Below are positions 8,975 through 17,719 of a stretch of 64,000 nt of DNA, in pieces. This DNA is from JBFMCC01 sp037445635 (GTDB lineage: Bacteria; Chloroflexota; Anaerolineae; Anaerolineales; Villigracilaceae): the NCBI GenBank assembly GCA_037445635.1, contig JBBIKC010000003.1:62001-126000 (forward strand), in the 5' to 3' direction. Numbering within the stretch: the first letter of the stretch is position 1; every line of letters begins with the position of its first letter. The position numbers and the translations under genes were made by a program. The notes beneath the pieces are model-generated. The model saw only the letters and a list, made by a program, of their open reading frames with translations. It searched no databases and was not told the DNA's origin.

Positions 8975-9940
8975 ATGAAAAGCGGGATCGTCGCAAAAAT
9001 TAATGACCGCCTCGCGGCGGCGCAAAACGTCGTCATCGCTTCGCACGTCCGCCCGGACGGCGATGCCATTGGATCGCTGCTGGCTCTCGGCCTGGCTTTG
9101 CAGGACGCGGGCAAATCCGTCCAAATGATATTGCAGGACGGGGTCCCGGCCTCGTTCCGCCACTTGGAGGGCAGTGACCGGGTCAGGAACAAGCCCGAAG
9201 GCGCGTTCGATACGTTCATCTCCGTGGACTGCGCCGATTTCAAGCGGCTGGGCAAAGTGTTCGAGGCGTTCGATAAGCCCGACATCAACATTGACCATCA
9301 CGTTACGAACGAGAAGTTTGGGAAGTTGAACTTAATCGAGGCCGAGGCGGTCGCCACCGCCGCCATCCTGACCGAACATCTGCCGCAGTGGGGCTTCGTC
9401 ATCACCAAACCGATCGCCGCCGCCCTCGTAACCGGCATCGTTACCGACACGCTCGGCTTCCGCACATCCAACACGTCCCCCCAGGCCCTGCGCGCTGTGG
9501 CGGCGTTGATGGAGACCGGCGTGGACCTGCCCGAACTGTACGCGCGCGCCCTCGTCCGCCGTTCGTTCGAGGCCTCGCGCTACTGGGGCGCGGGACTCTC
9601 CAGCCTCGAGCGCAAGAATGGAATCGTATGGGGCACGCTTACTCTAGCCGACCGACGCAAATCCGGTTACACTGGTAACGACGACGCCGACCTCATCAAT
9701 GTCATTTCTTCGATTGACGACGCGAAGGTGGGTATGATCTTCGTCGAGCAGGCCGATCATCACGTCAAGATCTCGTGGCGCGCGCTCGCGCCCGGCGTGG
9801 ACGTGTCACCCATTGCCAAGCATTTCAACGGCGGCGGTCACGCGGCCGCAGCCGGGGCCGACATCCCCGGCGCGTTGGAAGAAGTGCAGAAGATAGTACT
9901 TGAGACCACCTATCGGATGCTTTTGAACGAGCATCATTAG
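8975..9940 (+). CDS. nrnA: DHH-family oligoribonuclease/pAp phosphatase NrnA
   Basis: A 321-residue DHH/DHHA1 phosphoesterase. Metal-binding motifs are SHVRPDGDAIGS (about 20-31), the VDCADF motif (near 76) and the DHH signature INIDHHVTN (about 97-105). The DHHA1 C-terminus carries HFNGGGHAAAAGA (near 289), which binds substrate. NrnA degrades nanoRNAs and dephosphorylates 3'-phosphoadenosine 5'-phosphate. I use the ATG at 8975; a TTG two codons upstream is also possible. It sits between rbfA and truB, the conserved order in Firmicutes and Chloroflexota. Confidence 0.94.
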   Translation: MKSGIVAKINDRLAAAQNVVIASHVRPDGDAIGSLLALGLALQDAGKSVQMILQDGVPASFRHLEGSDRVRNKPEGAFDTFISVDCADFKRLGKVFEAFDKPDINIDHHVTNEKFGKLNLIEAEAVATAAILTEHLPQWGFVITKPIAAALVTGIVTDTLGFRTSNTSPQALRAVAALMETGVDLPELYARALVRRSFEASRYWGAGLSSLERKNGIVWGTLTLADRRKSGYTGNDDADLINVISSIDDAKVGMIFVEQADHHVKISWRALAPGVDVSPIAKHFNGGGHAAAAGADIPGALEEVQKIVLETTYRMLLNEHH

Positions 9941-9999
9941 GATAGAATTGGTAGAATTGGTGACGGCCATGCCGTCAAAGAGTTTTAGGAGGAATCCAA

Positions 10000-10932
10000 G
10001 TGAACAGTCAAGATGTGAAAAATGCCATCTCCGGCGTCCTGGTTGTGGATAAGCCTGTTGGCATGACCTCTCACGACGTTGTCGAAGCCATCCGCCGCGG
10101 CACAGGCATTCGCCGCGCCGGACACACCGGCACGCTCGACCCGCGCGCCTCCGGCGTGCTGGTCATCCTGATCGGTCCCGCCGTTCGCTTGAGCGAATAC
10201 GTGTCCGCCTCGGATAAGCGTTACCAGGCCATCATCCGCCTCGGTTCCAGCACCGATACGTTCGACGCCGACGGGCGCTTTACACGCTCGGACGCCCCAA
10301 TCAACGTGACGGAAGAACAGTTCGAGAAGACGCTCAAGCAGTTCATCGGCGAGATCGAACAGACGCCTCCGCCGTATTCGGCCGTGAAAGTGCAGGGACG
10401 CCGCGCCTACGACATGGCGCGTCAGGGCGAGGACGTGGACCTGACCCCGCGTAAGATCAACGTCTATCACCTCGAGGTGCTCGAATGGGCGCCGCCCGAG
10501 GTGGTCGTGGACGTGCACTGCTCCAGCGGCACCTACGTCCGTTCGCTGGCCAACGACGTGGGCAATGCCCTCGGATGCGGCGCGTACCTCGTCGGTCTGC
10601 GGCGCACCAAGAGCGGACGCTTCAGCCTGCGCGACGCCACGCCCCTGCGCAAACTGCAAGAGGCCTTCCAGGCGGGCAACTGGTATCAGTACCTGATTCC
10701 TGCCGCGGAGGCGCTCGGCGACTGGCCGGCGGTCGAACTCAACCCCGACGAAGTGGAAGAAGTGCGCCACGGACACCGCGTCAAGGCCGCGCCCGATGCA
10801 AAGGAAGGCCGCGTGCGCGGCGTGAGCATGGCGGGCGAACTGGTGGCCCTGATGGAGCTTGCCACCGGCGAAGACGGCTCGAAGGAATGGCAGCCGAAGA
10901 AGGTCTTCTTCTCCAGCGAACCCAACAAGTAG
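10000..10932 (+). CDS. truB: tRNA pseudouridine(55) synthase TruB
   Basis: A 310-residue TruB. The N-terminal VVDKPVGMTSHDVV is followed by the catalytic motif GHTGTLDPRASGVL with nucleophile Asp47, and later QTPPPYSAVKVQGRRAYDMAR. It isomerises U55 in the T-loop of tRNAs. The start is GTG at 10000, preceded by a strong AGGAGG. A short hairpin (GACGGCCATGCCGTC, about 9962-9976) and a duplicated TAGAATTGGT upstream may give it a private promoter. ribF follows across a palindromic repeat. Confidence 0.96.
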   Translation: MNSQDVKNAISGVLVVDKPVGMTSHDVVEAIRRGTGIRRAGHTGTLDPRASGVLVILIGPAVRLSEYVSASDKRYQAIIRLGSSTDTFDADGRFTRSDAPINVTEEQFEKTLKQFIGEIEQTPPPYSAVKVQGRRAYDMARQGEDVDLTPRKINVYHLEVLEWAPPEVVVDVHCSSGTYVRSLANDVGNALGCGAYLVGLRRTKSGRFSLRDATPLRKLQEAFQAGNWYQYLIPAAEALGDWPAVELNPDEVEEVRHGHRVKAAPDAKEGRVRGVSMAGELVALMELATGEDGSKEWQPKKVFFSSEPNK

Positions 10933-10986
10933 GGGCACAGCGATGCGGCAATGGGCGCTGGCGATGAGAAGTTTCGCTGTGCCCCT
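10931..10986. repeat. 13-bp inverted repeat element between truB and ribF
   Basis: AGGGGCACAGCGA (10931-10943) is repeated inverted as TCGCTGTGCCCCT (10974-10986) around a 30-base interior. It begins in the truB stop codon and ends just before ribF, so it looks like a mobile palindrome that settled at the gene boundary. Confidence 0.75.
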
Positions 10987-11001
10987 CCAAAGCATAAACT
11001 C

Positions 11002-11919
11002 GTGCAACATTTTCGTTCCCTCGACGACGTATCCCTCGAATCCTCCTGGCTGACCATCGGCATCTTCGACGGTGTCCACCGCGGTCACCAGGCCATCCTG
11101 AGTCAACTCACGGCAGGCGCACACGAAAACGGCGTGCCTGCCGTTGTGCTTACGTTTCATCCCCATCCCGCGGCCGTGCTGGGAGGACACGACATCAAGT
11201 GCCTGACCACGCCCGACGAACGCGCCGACCTGCTGGCCGCGCACGGCGTGGACATCCTCGTCACCGAACGCTTCACGCGCGACCTTTCGACTGTCTCCGC
11301 GTACGATTTTATGTCGCGGCTGACGCGTCGCCTCGGACTGCGTCACCTGCTGGTCGGCTACGACTTCGCCCTCGGCCGCGGACGCGAAGGCAACGCCGCG
11401 CGTTTGACGGAAATCGGCCGGGAACTGGGATACGGCGTCGAGGTGGTGCCAGCCGTGGGCGACGAAAGCGGCGTGGTCTCGTCCACCGCCATCCGCAAAC
11501 TGGTCTCGGTCGGCGATGTGAGCGAAGCCGCCAAACTGCTCGGCCATCCGTACAGCCTGCGCGGTCCGGTTGTCCACGGCGACGGCCGCGGGCGCAGGAT
11601 TGACGTCCCCACCGCCAACGTTGACCATCCGCGCGGCAAGGTCATCCCTGCCAATGGCATTTACGCCTGCTGGGCGCGGCTGGGCGAGGCGCGTTACCGC
11701 GCCGCGACGAATGTGGGCATCCGCCCGATGTTCACGCCTCATCTGGAGGAGTCGCTGGTGGAGGCCTACCTGCTCGATTTCGACGGCGACATTTACGGGC
11801 AGGAGTTGCAACTGGAATTCGTCGCGCGCCTGCGCGATGAGATGACGTTTCCCAGCGTCGAGGCGCTGGTGGCGCAGATTTGGAGGGATGTGGAACGGAC
11901 GCGGCAGATTCTTTCTTAA
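11002..11919 (+). CDS. ribF: Bifunctional riboflavin kinase/FAD synthetase
   Basis: A 305-residue RibF. The N-terminal FMN adenylyltransferase domain has the nucleotidyltransferase motif GIFDGVHRGHQAIL (about 21-34) and the SSTAIRKLV motif near 158. The C-terminal flavokinase domain has GRGRRIDVPTANVD (about 196-209) and NVGIRPMF. It converts riboflavin to FMN and FAD. I start it at the GTG at 11002 because the in-frame sequence upstream is the palindromic repeat at 10931-10986. A terminator at 12048 closes the operon. Confidence 0.94.
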   Translation: MQHFRSLDDVSLESSWLTIGIFDGVHRGHQAILSQLTAGAHENGVPAVVLTFHPHPAAVLGGHDIKCLTTPDERADLLAAHGVDILVTERFTRDLSTVSAYDFMSRLTRRLGLRHLLVGYDFALGRGREGNAARLTEIGRELGYGVEVVPAVGDESGVVSSTAIRKLVSVGDVSEAAKLLGHPYSLRGPVVHGDGRGRRIDVPTANVDHPRGKVIPANGIYACWARLGEARYRAATNVGIRPMFTPHLEESLVEAYLLDFDGDIYGQELQLEFVARLRDEMTFPSVEALVAQIWRDVERTRQILS

Positions 11920-11944
11920 AGTCTATCCGCGAAATCATTGGATG

Positions 11945-11998
11945 TTTGGAGTCAGGGAGTTTGCTCCCGTGATCTCGACGGCGGGCCGTCGGAGTCCA
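11945..11998. repeat. Two-hairpin repeat element downstream of ribF
   Basis: Two perfect hairpins, GGGAG-TTTG-CTCCC and CGACGGC-GG-GCCGTCG, follow a TTTGGAGT start. The layout resembles the three-stem element at 31678-31739, which begins with the same TTTGGAGT, but here the outer stem is not closed. Confidence 0.55.
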
Positions 11999-12047
11999 TG
12001 AGTAATTCGGATAGGCTCTTGGTGCAGATTGCGTGGATTAGTGCGAA

Positions 12048-12072
12048 GCCCCGCTGACTGGCGGGGCGTTTT
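12048..12072 (+). terminator. Intrinsic terminator after ribF
   Basis: GCCCCGC (12048-12054) pairs with GCGGGGC (12061-12067) around a 6-base loop and is followed by GTTTTC. It separates the translation operon from thyX. Confidence 0.75.
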
Positions 12073-12112
12073 CGTTGTTATAATCCCACCGACTTTGCCA
12101 GAGGAGATACCC

Positions 12113-13546
12113 ATGCCCGAACGACAGATTTACCTGCTTTCTCCCAGAAGCCTCTCGCCCGAAACCATCGCGGTGGCCTTTGCCAAGACCTCGCGCTCGC
12201 CCGAATCTTTCCGCGACATCGCCGCGGAATTGAGCGACGAAAAGTCGGCGCAGTTTCATGAGAAGTGGGTGGTGGGTTACGGACACGCTTCGGTGGCCGA
12301 ACATGCCATCCTGCACATGGCTTTCGAGAACGTCTCGCGCGTGGCGATTGAGTCCATCGAGTCCAATCGGCTGGCCTCTTACACAGAAAAGTCCACGCGT
12401 TATCAAAAATGGGGACCCGACGATTTTGCCATCCCGCCCGAACTGGAAAATCATCCACTCCATGATGAATACGTCAAGACCGTGCGCCTGCTCTTTCAAA
12501 CCTACGCCGATTCGCTCGCGCCCGTGCGCGCCCTGGTGGAAGCCAAAGCCCCGCGCCGCGAGAACGAGAGCGAGGAAGCCTGGGACCGCCGCATCCGTTC
12601 GCGGTACGTGGATGTCTGCCGTTTCATCCTGCCTGCCGCGTCGCTGGCAAACGTGGGCATGACCGCCAACGCGCGCGTGCTGGAGAACGCCATCCGCAAG
12701 ATGCTGTCCCATCCGCTGGCGGAGGTGCGCGCCATCGGCGAAAGAGTGAGGGAGGTGGCGAAAGCCGAAACGCCGACGCTGGTAAAGTACGCGGATTCCG
12801 TACCGTATTTGATAGAAACGAGCGCGGAATTGGGGGATTGGGAATTAAGAGTTGGGACTCGAAAATCGAAAATCGAAAATCGGAAATCACGCGACTGGTG
12901 TCAGTTGGTGGCTTATGACAAGGACGGCGAGAAGAAGGTATTGGCGGCGGTCTTGTATCGCTTCGGCGAGATGGCCTTCGAGGATGCGCTTGCATACGTC
13001 AAATCACTCAAGAAGGCCGCGCGGGCGAAACTGGCCGGTACACTCTTGCGCCGCCTCGGCCAGCACGATATTCCTTTACGCGAACTGGAGTATGCGACCT
13101 ACACCTTCGACCTGGTGATGGATCAGGGCGCGTATGCCGAGTTCAAGCGTCACCGCATGATGACGCAGACGCCTCAACTCCTGACCACGCGGCTGGGATT
13201 CGCCACCCCGCGTCTCATCGCGGAAGCGGGATTCGGGTCCCGTTATGAAGCGGCCATGCAGGCCGCGGCGGAGACGTACGAGAAGTTGCATGCGTTCGAT
13301 CCGCAGGTTGCGCAATACATCGTCCCAAACGGATTCAACCGCCGCGTGCTGGCGCAATTCAATTTACGCGAGGCCTACCATTTCTGTCAATTGCGCGGCG
13401 CGGCCAACGCGCATTTTTCGATCCGCCGCGTCGCATTTCGAATGTACGAAGAAATGGCGCGTGTGCATCCGCTGTTGACGAAGTTCATGCACCTGCCCGA
13501 GGGGACGTGGCGGGGAATCGAAGCGGAATATTTCGCAGGGGTATAA
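12113..13546 (+). CDS. thyX: FAD-dependent thymidylate synthase, tandem ThyX domains
   Basis: A 477-residue protein holding two ThyX-like halves; a classical ThyX is about 220-250 residues. The N-terminal half has YGHASVAEHA and the ThyX-motif region ESNRLASYTEKSTRYQKW. The C-terminal half has EFKRHRMMTQTPQLLTTRLG and HFCQLRGAANAHFSIRR. ThyX methylates dUMP to dTMP using methylenetetrahydrofolate, FAD and NADPH; ThyA is not seen in the window. The linker between the halves (about 250-260) contains GTRKSKIENRKS, encoded by a heptamer repeat at 12861-12889. AGGAGA ahead of the ATG and a TATAAT at 12079 support the start. Confidence 0.9.
   Translation: MPERQIYLLSPRSLSPETIAVAFAKTSRSPESFRDIAAELSDEKSAQFHEKWVVGYGHASVAEHAILHMAFENVSRVAIESIESNRLASYTEKSTRYQKWGPDDFAIPPELENHPLHDEYVKTVRLLFQTYADSLAPVRALVEAKAPRRENESEEAWDRRIRSRYVDVCRFILPAASLANVGMTANARVLENAIRKMLSHPLAEVRAIGERVREVAKAETPTLVKYADSVPYLIETSAELGDWELRVGTRKSKIENRKSRDWCQLVAYDKDGEKKVLAAVLYRFGEMAFEDALAYVKSLKKAARAKLAGTLLRRLGQHDIPLRELEYATYTFDLVMDQGAYAEFKRHRMMTQTPQLLTTRLGFATPRLIAEAGFGSRYEAAMQAAAETYEKLHAFDPQVAQYIVPNGFNRRVLAQFNLREAYHFCQLRGAANAHFSIRRVAFRMYEEMARVHPLLTKFMHLPEGTWRGIEAEYFAGV
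12861..12889. repeat. Heptamer tandem repeat (GAAAATC) inside thyX
   Basis: About four near-identical GAAAATC units run through the thyX linker and are translated as KSKIENRKS. The low-complexity insert lies between the two ThyX halves and preserves the frame. Confidence 0.7.
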
Positions 13547-13547
13547 T
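13542..13547 (+). promoter_or_regulatory. -10 box of a leaderless LysM-lipoprotein transcript
   Basis: TATAAT ends only 6 bases before the ATG at 13554 and no ribosome-binding site is present, so the transcript probably starts at or next to the start codon. Confidence 0.5.
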
Positions 13548-13553
13548 CTTTGC

Positions 13554-14555
13554 ATGTTCTTATCAAAACCTGTAGTAATGACTTCGGTCGTTCTGCGACT
13601 AAAGTCGTTACTACGAAGTCCCATGTTATTCGTCTGTCTGGCGGGTTCGATTCTGTTTTCCGCCTGCGCTTCCGAAGTTGAACCATCCCTTTCCCCTATC
13701 CCCTTAGAACCCTATCTCACAACCACTCCCAGCCCGACCGCGGTGCGCGCCTCAGGACTGGTCGAAACATTCGAGACGCCCCTGCCAACGGCGACGCCAT
13801 TCACCTACGTTGTCAAGGCGGGCGATACGATGAGCGAGATCGCCGAACAATTCGGCGTCTCGCTGGACGCGCTGATGGCCGCCAATCCGCAGGTCTCGCC
13901 CAGCGCCATGTCGGTGGGACAGACTTTGTTCATTCCGAGCGATCCCGCCAACCCGACCGGCGAGTCCACGCCGACGCCTGTCCCGTTCGCGGTGCCGCAG
14001 ATCGAGTGTTATCCCACTGCGGACGGCGGGATGTGGTGTTTCGCGCTGGCGCGCAACGACACGGCAGACGCGTTGGAGAATATCACTGCGCAGGTGATGC
14101 TGATCGGCGCGGAGGGGGAGACGCTTGCCAGTCAGACCGCGATCCTGCCGCTCGATCTCCTGCCGCCGGGCGGGGAGATGCCGATGGCGGTTTATTTCCC
14201 TGATGCGCCGTCCGATGCACGCGCGCAGGCGCGCATCCTGACTGCAATTGGCGTTCCGAACGATGATACGCGTTACCTGCCCGCCCTGCTTCGAAACACG
14301 CTGGTCATTGTGGATGGAAGCGGGCGCACGGCGCGGGTCAGCGGGCAGGTGATTCTGCCGGAGGATAGTCTGCTCGCGAAGCAGGTGTGGGTGCTGGCAG
14401 TGGTCTATGACGAGGCGGGGCGGGTGAGCGGAGTCCGCCGCTGGGAGACGGACGCGGAATTGACGCCCGGGGGGAGTCTCACGTTCGATTTTATGGTGAC
14501 CGGCCTCGGGTCCGCGATAGACCGCGTGGCGTTTTATGTCGAGGCGCGGCCTTAG
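13554..14555 (+). CDS. LysM-domain lipoprotein
   Basis: A 333-residue exported protein. The lipoprotein signal is SPMLFVCLAGSILFSACAS, with the lipobox cysteine near residue 39, then a Pro/Thr-rich spacer. A LysM domain (YVVKAGDTMSEIAEQFGVSL, about 90-135) should bind peptidoglycan or a similar glycan. The C-terminal ~190 residues look like beta-sandwich domains without a family I recognise. If translation starts at 13554, the first ~20 residues come from a 19-bp-arm inverted repeat (13572-13614); a later start at 13623 would exclude it. The family call is firm, the exact role unknown. Confidence 0.82.
   Translation: MFLSKPVVMTSVVLRLKSLLRSPMLFVCLAGSILFSACASEVEPSLSPIPLEPYLTTTPSPTAVRASGLVETFETPLPTATPFTYVVKAGDTMSEIAEQFGVSLDALMAANPQVSPSAMSVGQTLFIPSDPANPTGESTPTPVPFAVPQIECYPTADGGMWCFALARNDTADALENITAQVMLIGAEGETLASQTAILPLDLLPPGGEMPMAVYFPDAPSDARAQARILTAIGVPNDDTRYLPALLRNTLVIVDGSGRTARVSGQVILPEDSLLAKQVWVLAVVYDEAGRVSGVRRWETDAELTPGGSLTFDFMVTGLGSAIDRVAFYVEARP
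13572..13614. repeat. Inverted repeat (19-bp arms) at the lipoprotein 5' end
   Basis: GTAGTAATGACTTCGGTCG (13572-13590) and CGACTAAAGTCGTTACTAC (13596-13614) are near-perfect inverted arms around TTCTG. The element covers codons 7-20 of the lipoprotein frame. Confidence 0.75.
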
Positions 14556-14611
14556 CCCTCACCCGCCCTTTGGGCACCCTCCCCCAATCTCCAAAAGAAA
14601 ATGGGGGAGGG
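14556..14611. repeat. Palindromic repeat between convergent genes, terminator-like
   Basis: CCCTCACCC-type sequence followed by CCCTCCCCCA (14577-14586) and its complement TGGGGGAGGG (14602-14611). It lies between the convergent lipoprotein and binding-protein genes and could end both transcripts. Confidence 0.55.
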
Positions 14612-14622
14612 ATGATGAGAGG

Positions 14623-16200
14623 TCACTTTCCTTCCAGCCACATGTAACGTTCAATCGGGATATCAATTGGCGTGAACACGTAGCCTTTTACGTACGGTTT
14701 GACGAGCGCATAACTCAACGAGTGAACCGTGAATAATACGGCCGCGTCGTCCACGATCATCTGCTCGGCCTGCTGGTAGAGGGCAATGCGTTTGGAGATA
14801 TCGCGTTCGGTGCGCGCCTGTTCGAGCAGGGAATCGAGCGCGGGGTTGGAGTAGTGACCGTTGTTCTGCGCTGAGCCGGTATGAAAGAGGATGTCCGCGA
14901 AATTTTCGGGGTCGGGATAGTCCGCGCACCAGCCTGTGCTGAGCAGCTGGCCATGGTTTCCCGCGTAGATCTGTTCGAGATAATAGTTCGGTTCGAGGTT
15001 TTCGATGGTGATCTTCACGCCCAGGTTCTGTTGCCACATTTGCACCATCGCGGCCACGTCCGCGCTCACGTCACTGCCGATGCCCGCGTCGGTGAAGACG
15101 ATGGGGGGCAGGTCGTTGCCGTATTTCGATTCGGCCAGTAATTTGCGCGCCGCTTCGGGATCGTAGGGCAGGCCTTTGAGATTCAAGTTGAAGCCCGGCA
15201 GGCCCGGCGGGTAAGGACCGATGGCCGGCAGAGCGCGGCCTCGCAGGACCACTTCGATGTATTTTTGCCGGTCGAATGCCATGCTGAAGGCCTTGCGCAC
15301 GTTGAGGTCATCGAAGGGCGGTTTTTCGACATCGAACACCACGTAGCTGGTGCAAAGGTCCACGCCGCTGATCACCTCGTTGTGCATCGGCTCAAACGGG
15401 TCGGTGAAGCGGTCCACCGCGTACAGCGGCAGGCCTGTGATGTCAATATCGCCCGCTTCGTAGAGGCGGAAGCCCACGCCCGAATACAGGTTGAGCACCA
15501 CATAGGGAATTGAAGGCGGGCCGAGGTAGAAATCCATATTGCGCTCGTAGACCTTGCGCTCGAAAGGAATCCATTCCACCAGTTTGTACGGCCCCGTCCC
15601 GTTGGGGCGGCGGTACCAGTCTTCGCCCGATTCCACATTGGCCTTGTCCACTACGAAGGCGGTGGCGTAGGTGAGTTTCATCAGGAAGTAGGGCTTGGGC
15701 GCGTCAATCGTCACTTGCAGGGTGTGTTCGTCGAGCGCCTTCAATCCGCTGATGTGGTCGGCCTGACCCGCGTTCATTTCCTTCACGCCGACGATATCGC
15801 CGAGATAGGTAAGCACCGTGTCCGATTGCAACGCCGGGTCGGCGGCGCGCTCCCACGAATAGACGAAGTCTTGCGCGGTGACGGCGCGTCCATCGTGGAA
15901 CTTGGCGTTGAGGCGCAGGTGGAAGGTGTACACCGTCCCGTCGGTGCTCACCTCCCAGCTTTCGGCCAGGTCGGGCGTCAGGTTGAGACGCGGGTCGAAG
16001 GAGACAAGTCCGCTGAACACGCGCTTGTCGCCCGAGCCGTACGTGGTGGCGGGATCGTACGTGCGCGGGTTGGTGCTTTCGCCTCCCGCGAGGACGAGGG
16101 CCTGGTTCAGCGGAACCTGGATTTGCCCCGCCGACGCGCTGGGACGCGCGGCGACCATCGTCACCGCGGCGAGCAGGAAGAGGACGAAGACGCGTTTCAT
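14623..16200 (-). CDS. Peptide/nickel-type ABC transporter substrate-binding protein (family 5)
   Basis: A 525-residue SBP_bac_5 protein. It has a Sec signal (KRVFVLFLLAAVTMVAARPSASA, cleavage likely near residue 24) without a lipobox cysteine. The mature part has the family pattern, for example TYDPATTYGSGDKRVFSGLV, AKFHDGRAVTAQDFVYSWER and WCADYPDPENF. It should bind oligopeptides or related solutes outside the membrane. Its start overlaps the stop of the upstream protease gene by ATGA, with GGAGG ahead of it. No permease or ATPase genes are next to it, so its transporter partner must be encoded elsewhere or shared. Confidence 0.9.
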   Translation of the reverse strand: MKRVFVLFLLAAVTMVAARPSASAGQIQVPLNQALVLAGGESTNPRTYDPATTYGSGDKRVFSGLVSFDPRLNLTPDLAESWEVSTDGTVYTFHLRLNAKFHDGRAVTAQDFVYSWERAADPALQSDTVLTYLGDIVGVKEMNAGQADHISGLKALDEHTLQVTIDAPKPYFLMKLTYATAFVVDKANVESGEDWYRRPNGTGPYKLVEWIPFERKVYERNMDFYLGPPSIPYVVLNLYSGVGFRLYEAGDIDITGLPLYAVDRFTDPFEPMHNEVISGVDLCTSYVVFDVEKPPFDDLNVRKAFSMAFDRQKYIEVVLRGRALPAIGPYPPGLPGFNLNLKGLPYDPEAARKLLAESKYGNDLPPIVFTDAGIGSDVSADVAAMVQMWQQNLGVKITIENLEPNYYLEQIYAGNHGQLLSTGWCADYPDPENFADILFHTGSAQNNGHYSNPALDSLLEQARTERDISKRIALYQQAEQMIVDDAAVLFTVHSLSYALVKPYVKGYVFTPIDIPIERYMWLEGK

Positions 16201-17576
16201 TGCGGACCTCCGTTTTTCTTTTTTTGATTGCGAATTACCAGGCCGATTGCGATGCCGCCGAGGATGAGCAGGATGAGACAGCAGATGCCGAGCAGGACGA
16301 GTGTCAGCACGATGGGTATCTCCTCCAGCGTGCGCGTGGGCGCGGGTTCGGTCGGCGAGGAGAACGAGGAGGTGGGGACGACCATCGGGGTGACCGCCAC
16401 AGGCGAGTCGCCTCCGATGGGGATGATGGTCGGGACGATGGTGGGAGTGGGAAGCGCGGTGGGCTGCGCGGAGACGGTCGTCGGTCGGGCTCCGATCGCC
16501 TGTCTCCATTCGGCTTCGAGCCCCTCCACGTTGAATCCGTAAATGTCCCGCAGGGCGTCGTCAATCGTCGTCCCGTCGCGCAGGGCGGCGAGCAGCGAAT
16601 TCATTTTTTCCTGCCCGTGCGCCTCGATCAGATATTTGACCACGCTGTATGACTGGCTGTACGAAAGCGTGGCCTTATCGCGGATCTCCGAGAAGCCGCC
16701 GCTGAGGGAACGGAGGCTGAGCAGTGTATCGTTTGCGATTGCGTCTTCGAGTTGCTGCTGCGAGAAGGGATCGAGGTCGCCCTCGCTGTAGACCGCCAGT
16801 CCCTCATTGAGCCAGGTGGGGACTTCACCGAGGCACGAGAAGGTGAGGTGGCCGACGAGGACGTGCGTCAGTTCGTGGACGATGGAATCCCTGCCCCAGT
16901 CCAGGTCCTGCTCCGAGACGCCCAGGATGACGATATCGTTGACCGGGTAGGCCTGTCCGCCCGTCCAGGATGGCTCGTACAACACTGCGTCTTTCATGTC
17001 GTTTGTGTCGGCATAGATGTAGAAATCCACCGGGGCGTCGAGACTCAGCCCTGCATCCTTTTGCAGAAGTTCCAGCCCGTCGGCCGCGGAGTCGAGCAGA
17101 GTCTGCGCGAAGGCTTGGTCGCCCGAATACCAGTGCAGGCGCAGGTCGCCATCGCTAATGGTTTCCCAGTCGTGTTCGGCGTCGAGCCAGGTGACGGTCT
17201 TCTCTTCCGTGAGGGTCTCCTGGCCGTTTGCATCCACGATGCGCCAGCGCCACCAGACGGTTTCACCCGGCGGCAGGGATCCCGACTGGCGCATGTCCCA
17301 TGTCCATTCGACGGAGACCTCCTCTGCAGGTTCGAATTGCGGGAAGGCCTTGGCGATGACCGTCCCGCAGGTCAGTTGGTCCGCACCGTATTCGAGCGTG
17401 ACCGAGACGACGGGCGCGCTGTTCGAGATCTGGGCGCGGAAGGTGATGGTGTCTGGAAATTGGATTTCCACCACATTGCCGGTGAAGGAGGCCGCGGGGG
17501 AAGCCGCCCTGGCCGGGTGGAAAGAAGTGAGCAGTAACAATAAAAACAGGGAAATCGTCATTCTTTTAGCCTGCAT
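16197..17576 (-). CDS. Membrane-anchored metalloprotease, peptidase MA-like family
   Basis: A 459-residue protein with a signal peptide (MTISLFLLLLLTSFHPARAA). An N-terminal beta-rich domain precedes a gluzincin-like catalytic domain with the zinc motif HELTHVLVGH (HExxH, about residue 235) and the downstream LNEGLAVYSEGD providing the third ligand. A Pro/Thr-rich spacer and one C-terminal transmembrane helix with a basic tail follow. It should be an extracytoplasmic zinc protease anchored at its C-terminus. GGAGG precedes the ATG at 17576. It is translationally coupled to the peptide-binding protein, so a joint role in peptide processing and capture is plausible. Confidence 0.82.
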   Translation of the reverse strand: MQAKRMTISLFLLLLLTSFHPARAASPAASFTGNVVEIQFPDTITFRAQISNSAPVVSVTLEYGADQLTCGTVIAKAFPQFEPAEEVSVEWTWDMRQSGSLPPGETVWWRWRIVDANGQETLTEEKTVTWLDAEHDWETISDGDLRLHWYSGDQAFAQTLLDSAADGLELLQKDAGLSLDAPVDFYIYADTNDMKDAVLYEPSWTGGQAYPVNDIVILGVSEQDLDWGRDSIVHELTHVLVGHLTFSCLGEVPTWLNEGLAVYSEGDLDPFSQQQLEDAIANDTLLSLRSLSGGFSEIRDKATLSYSQSYSVVKYLIEAHGQEKMNSLLAALRDGTTIDDALRDIYGFNVEGLEAEWRQAIGARPTTVSAQPTALPTPTIVPTIIPIGGDSPVAVTPMVVPTSSFSSPTEPAPTRTLEEIPIVLTLVLLGICCLILLILGGIAIGLVIRNQKKKNGGPQ

Positions 17577-17650
17577 GGATACCTCCTTGGTAAGCAGTGA
17601 CGGACGTATTATACCGGGAATGAGTCTAACAATAGTGAAAATCCGCTTAA

Positions 17651-17679
17651 TTGACTCATCCTCCCCTTGCAAGTATAAT
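17651..17679 (+). promoter_or_regulatory. Strong promoter of the DUF4388-GTPase signalling operon
   Basis: TTGACT (17651-17656) and a perfect TATAAT (17674-17679) are separated by 17 bases, 40 bases before the gene at 17720. An opposing -10 (ATTATA at 17608-17613 on the plus strand) serves the divergent protease gene. Confidence 0.75.
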
Positions 17680-17719
17680 CTTTCCAATCATCCCCGCTAA
17701 GGGGACTTATTGAGGACGA

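Noticed and set aside
11920..12112. Possible tRNA because of stacked hairpins
   Set aside because: The stems do not form acceptor, anticodon and T arms and no CCA or GTTCRA-type T-loop is present; they are a repeat element and a terminator.
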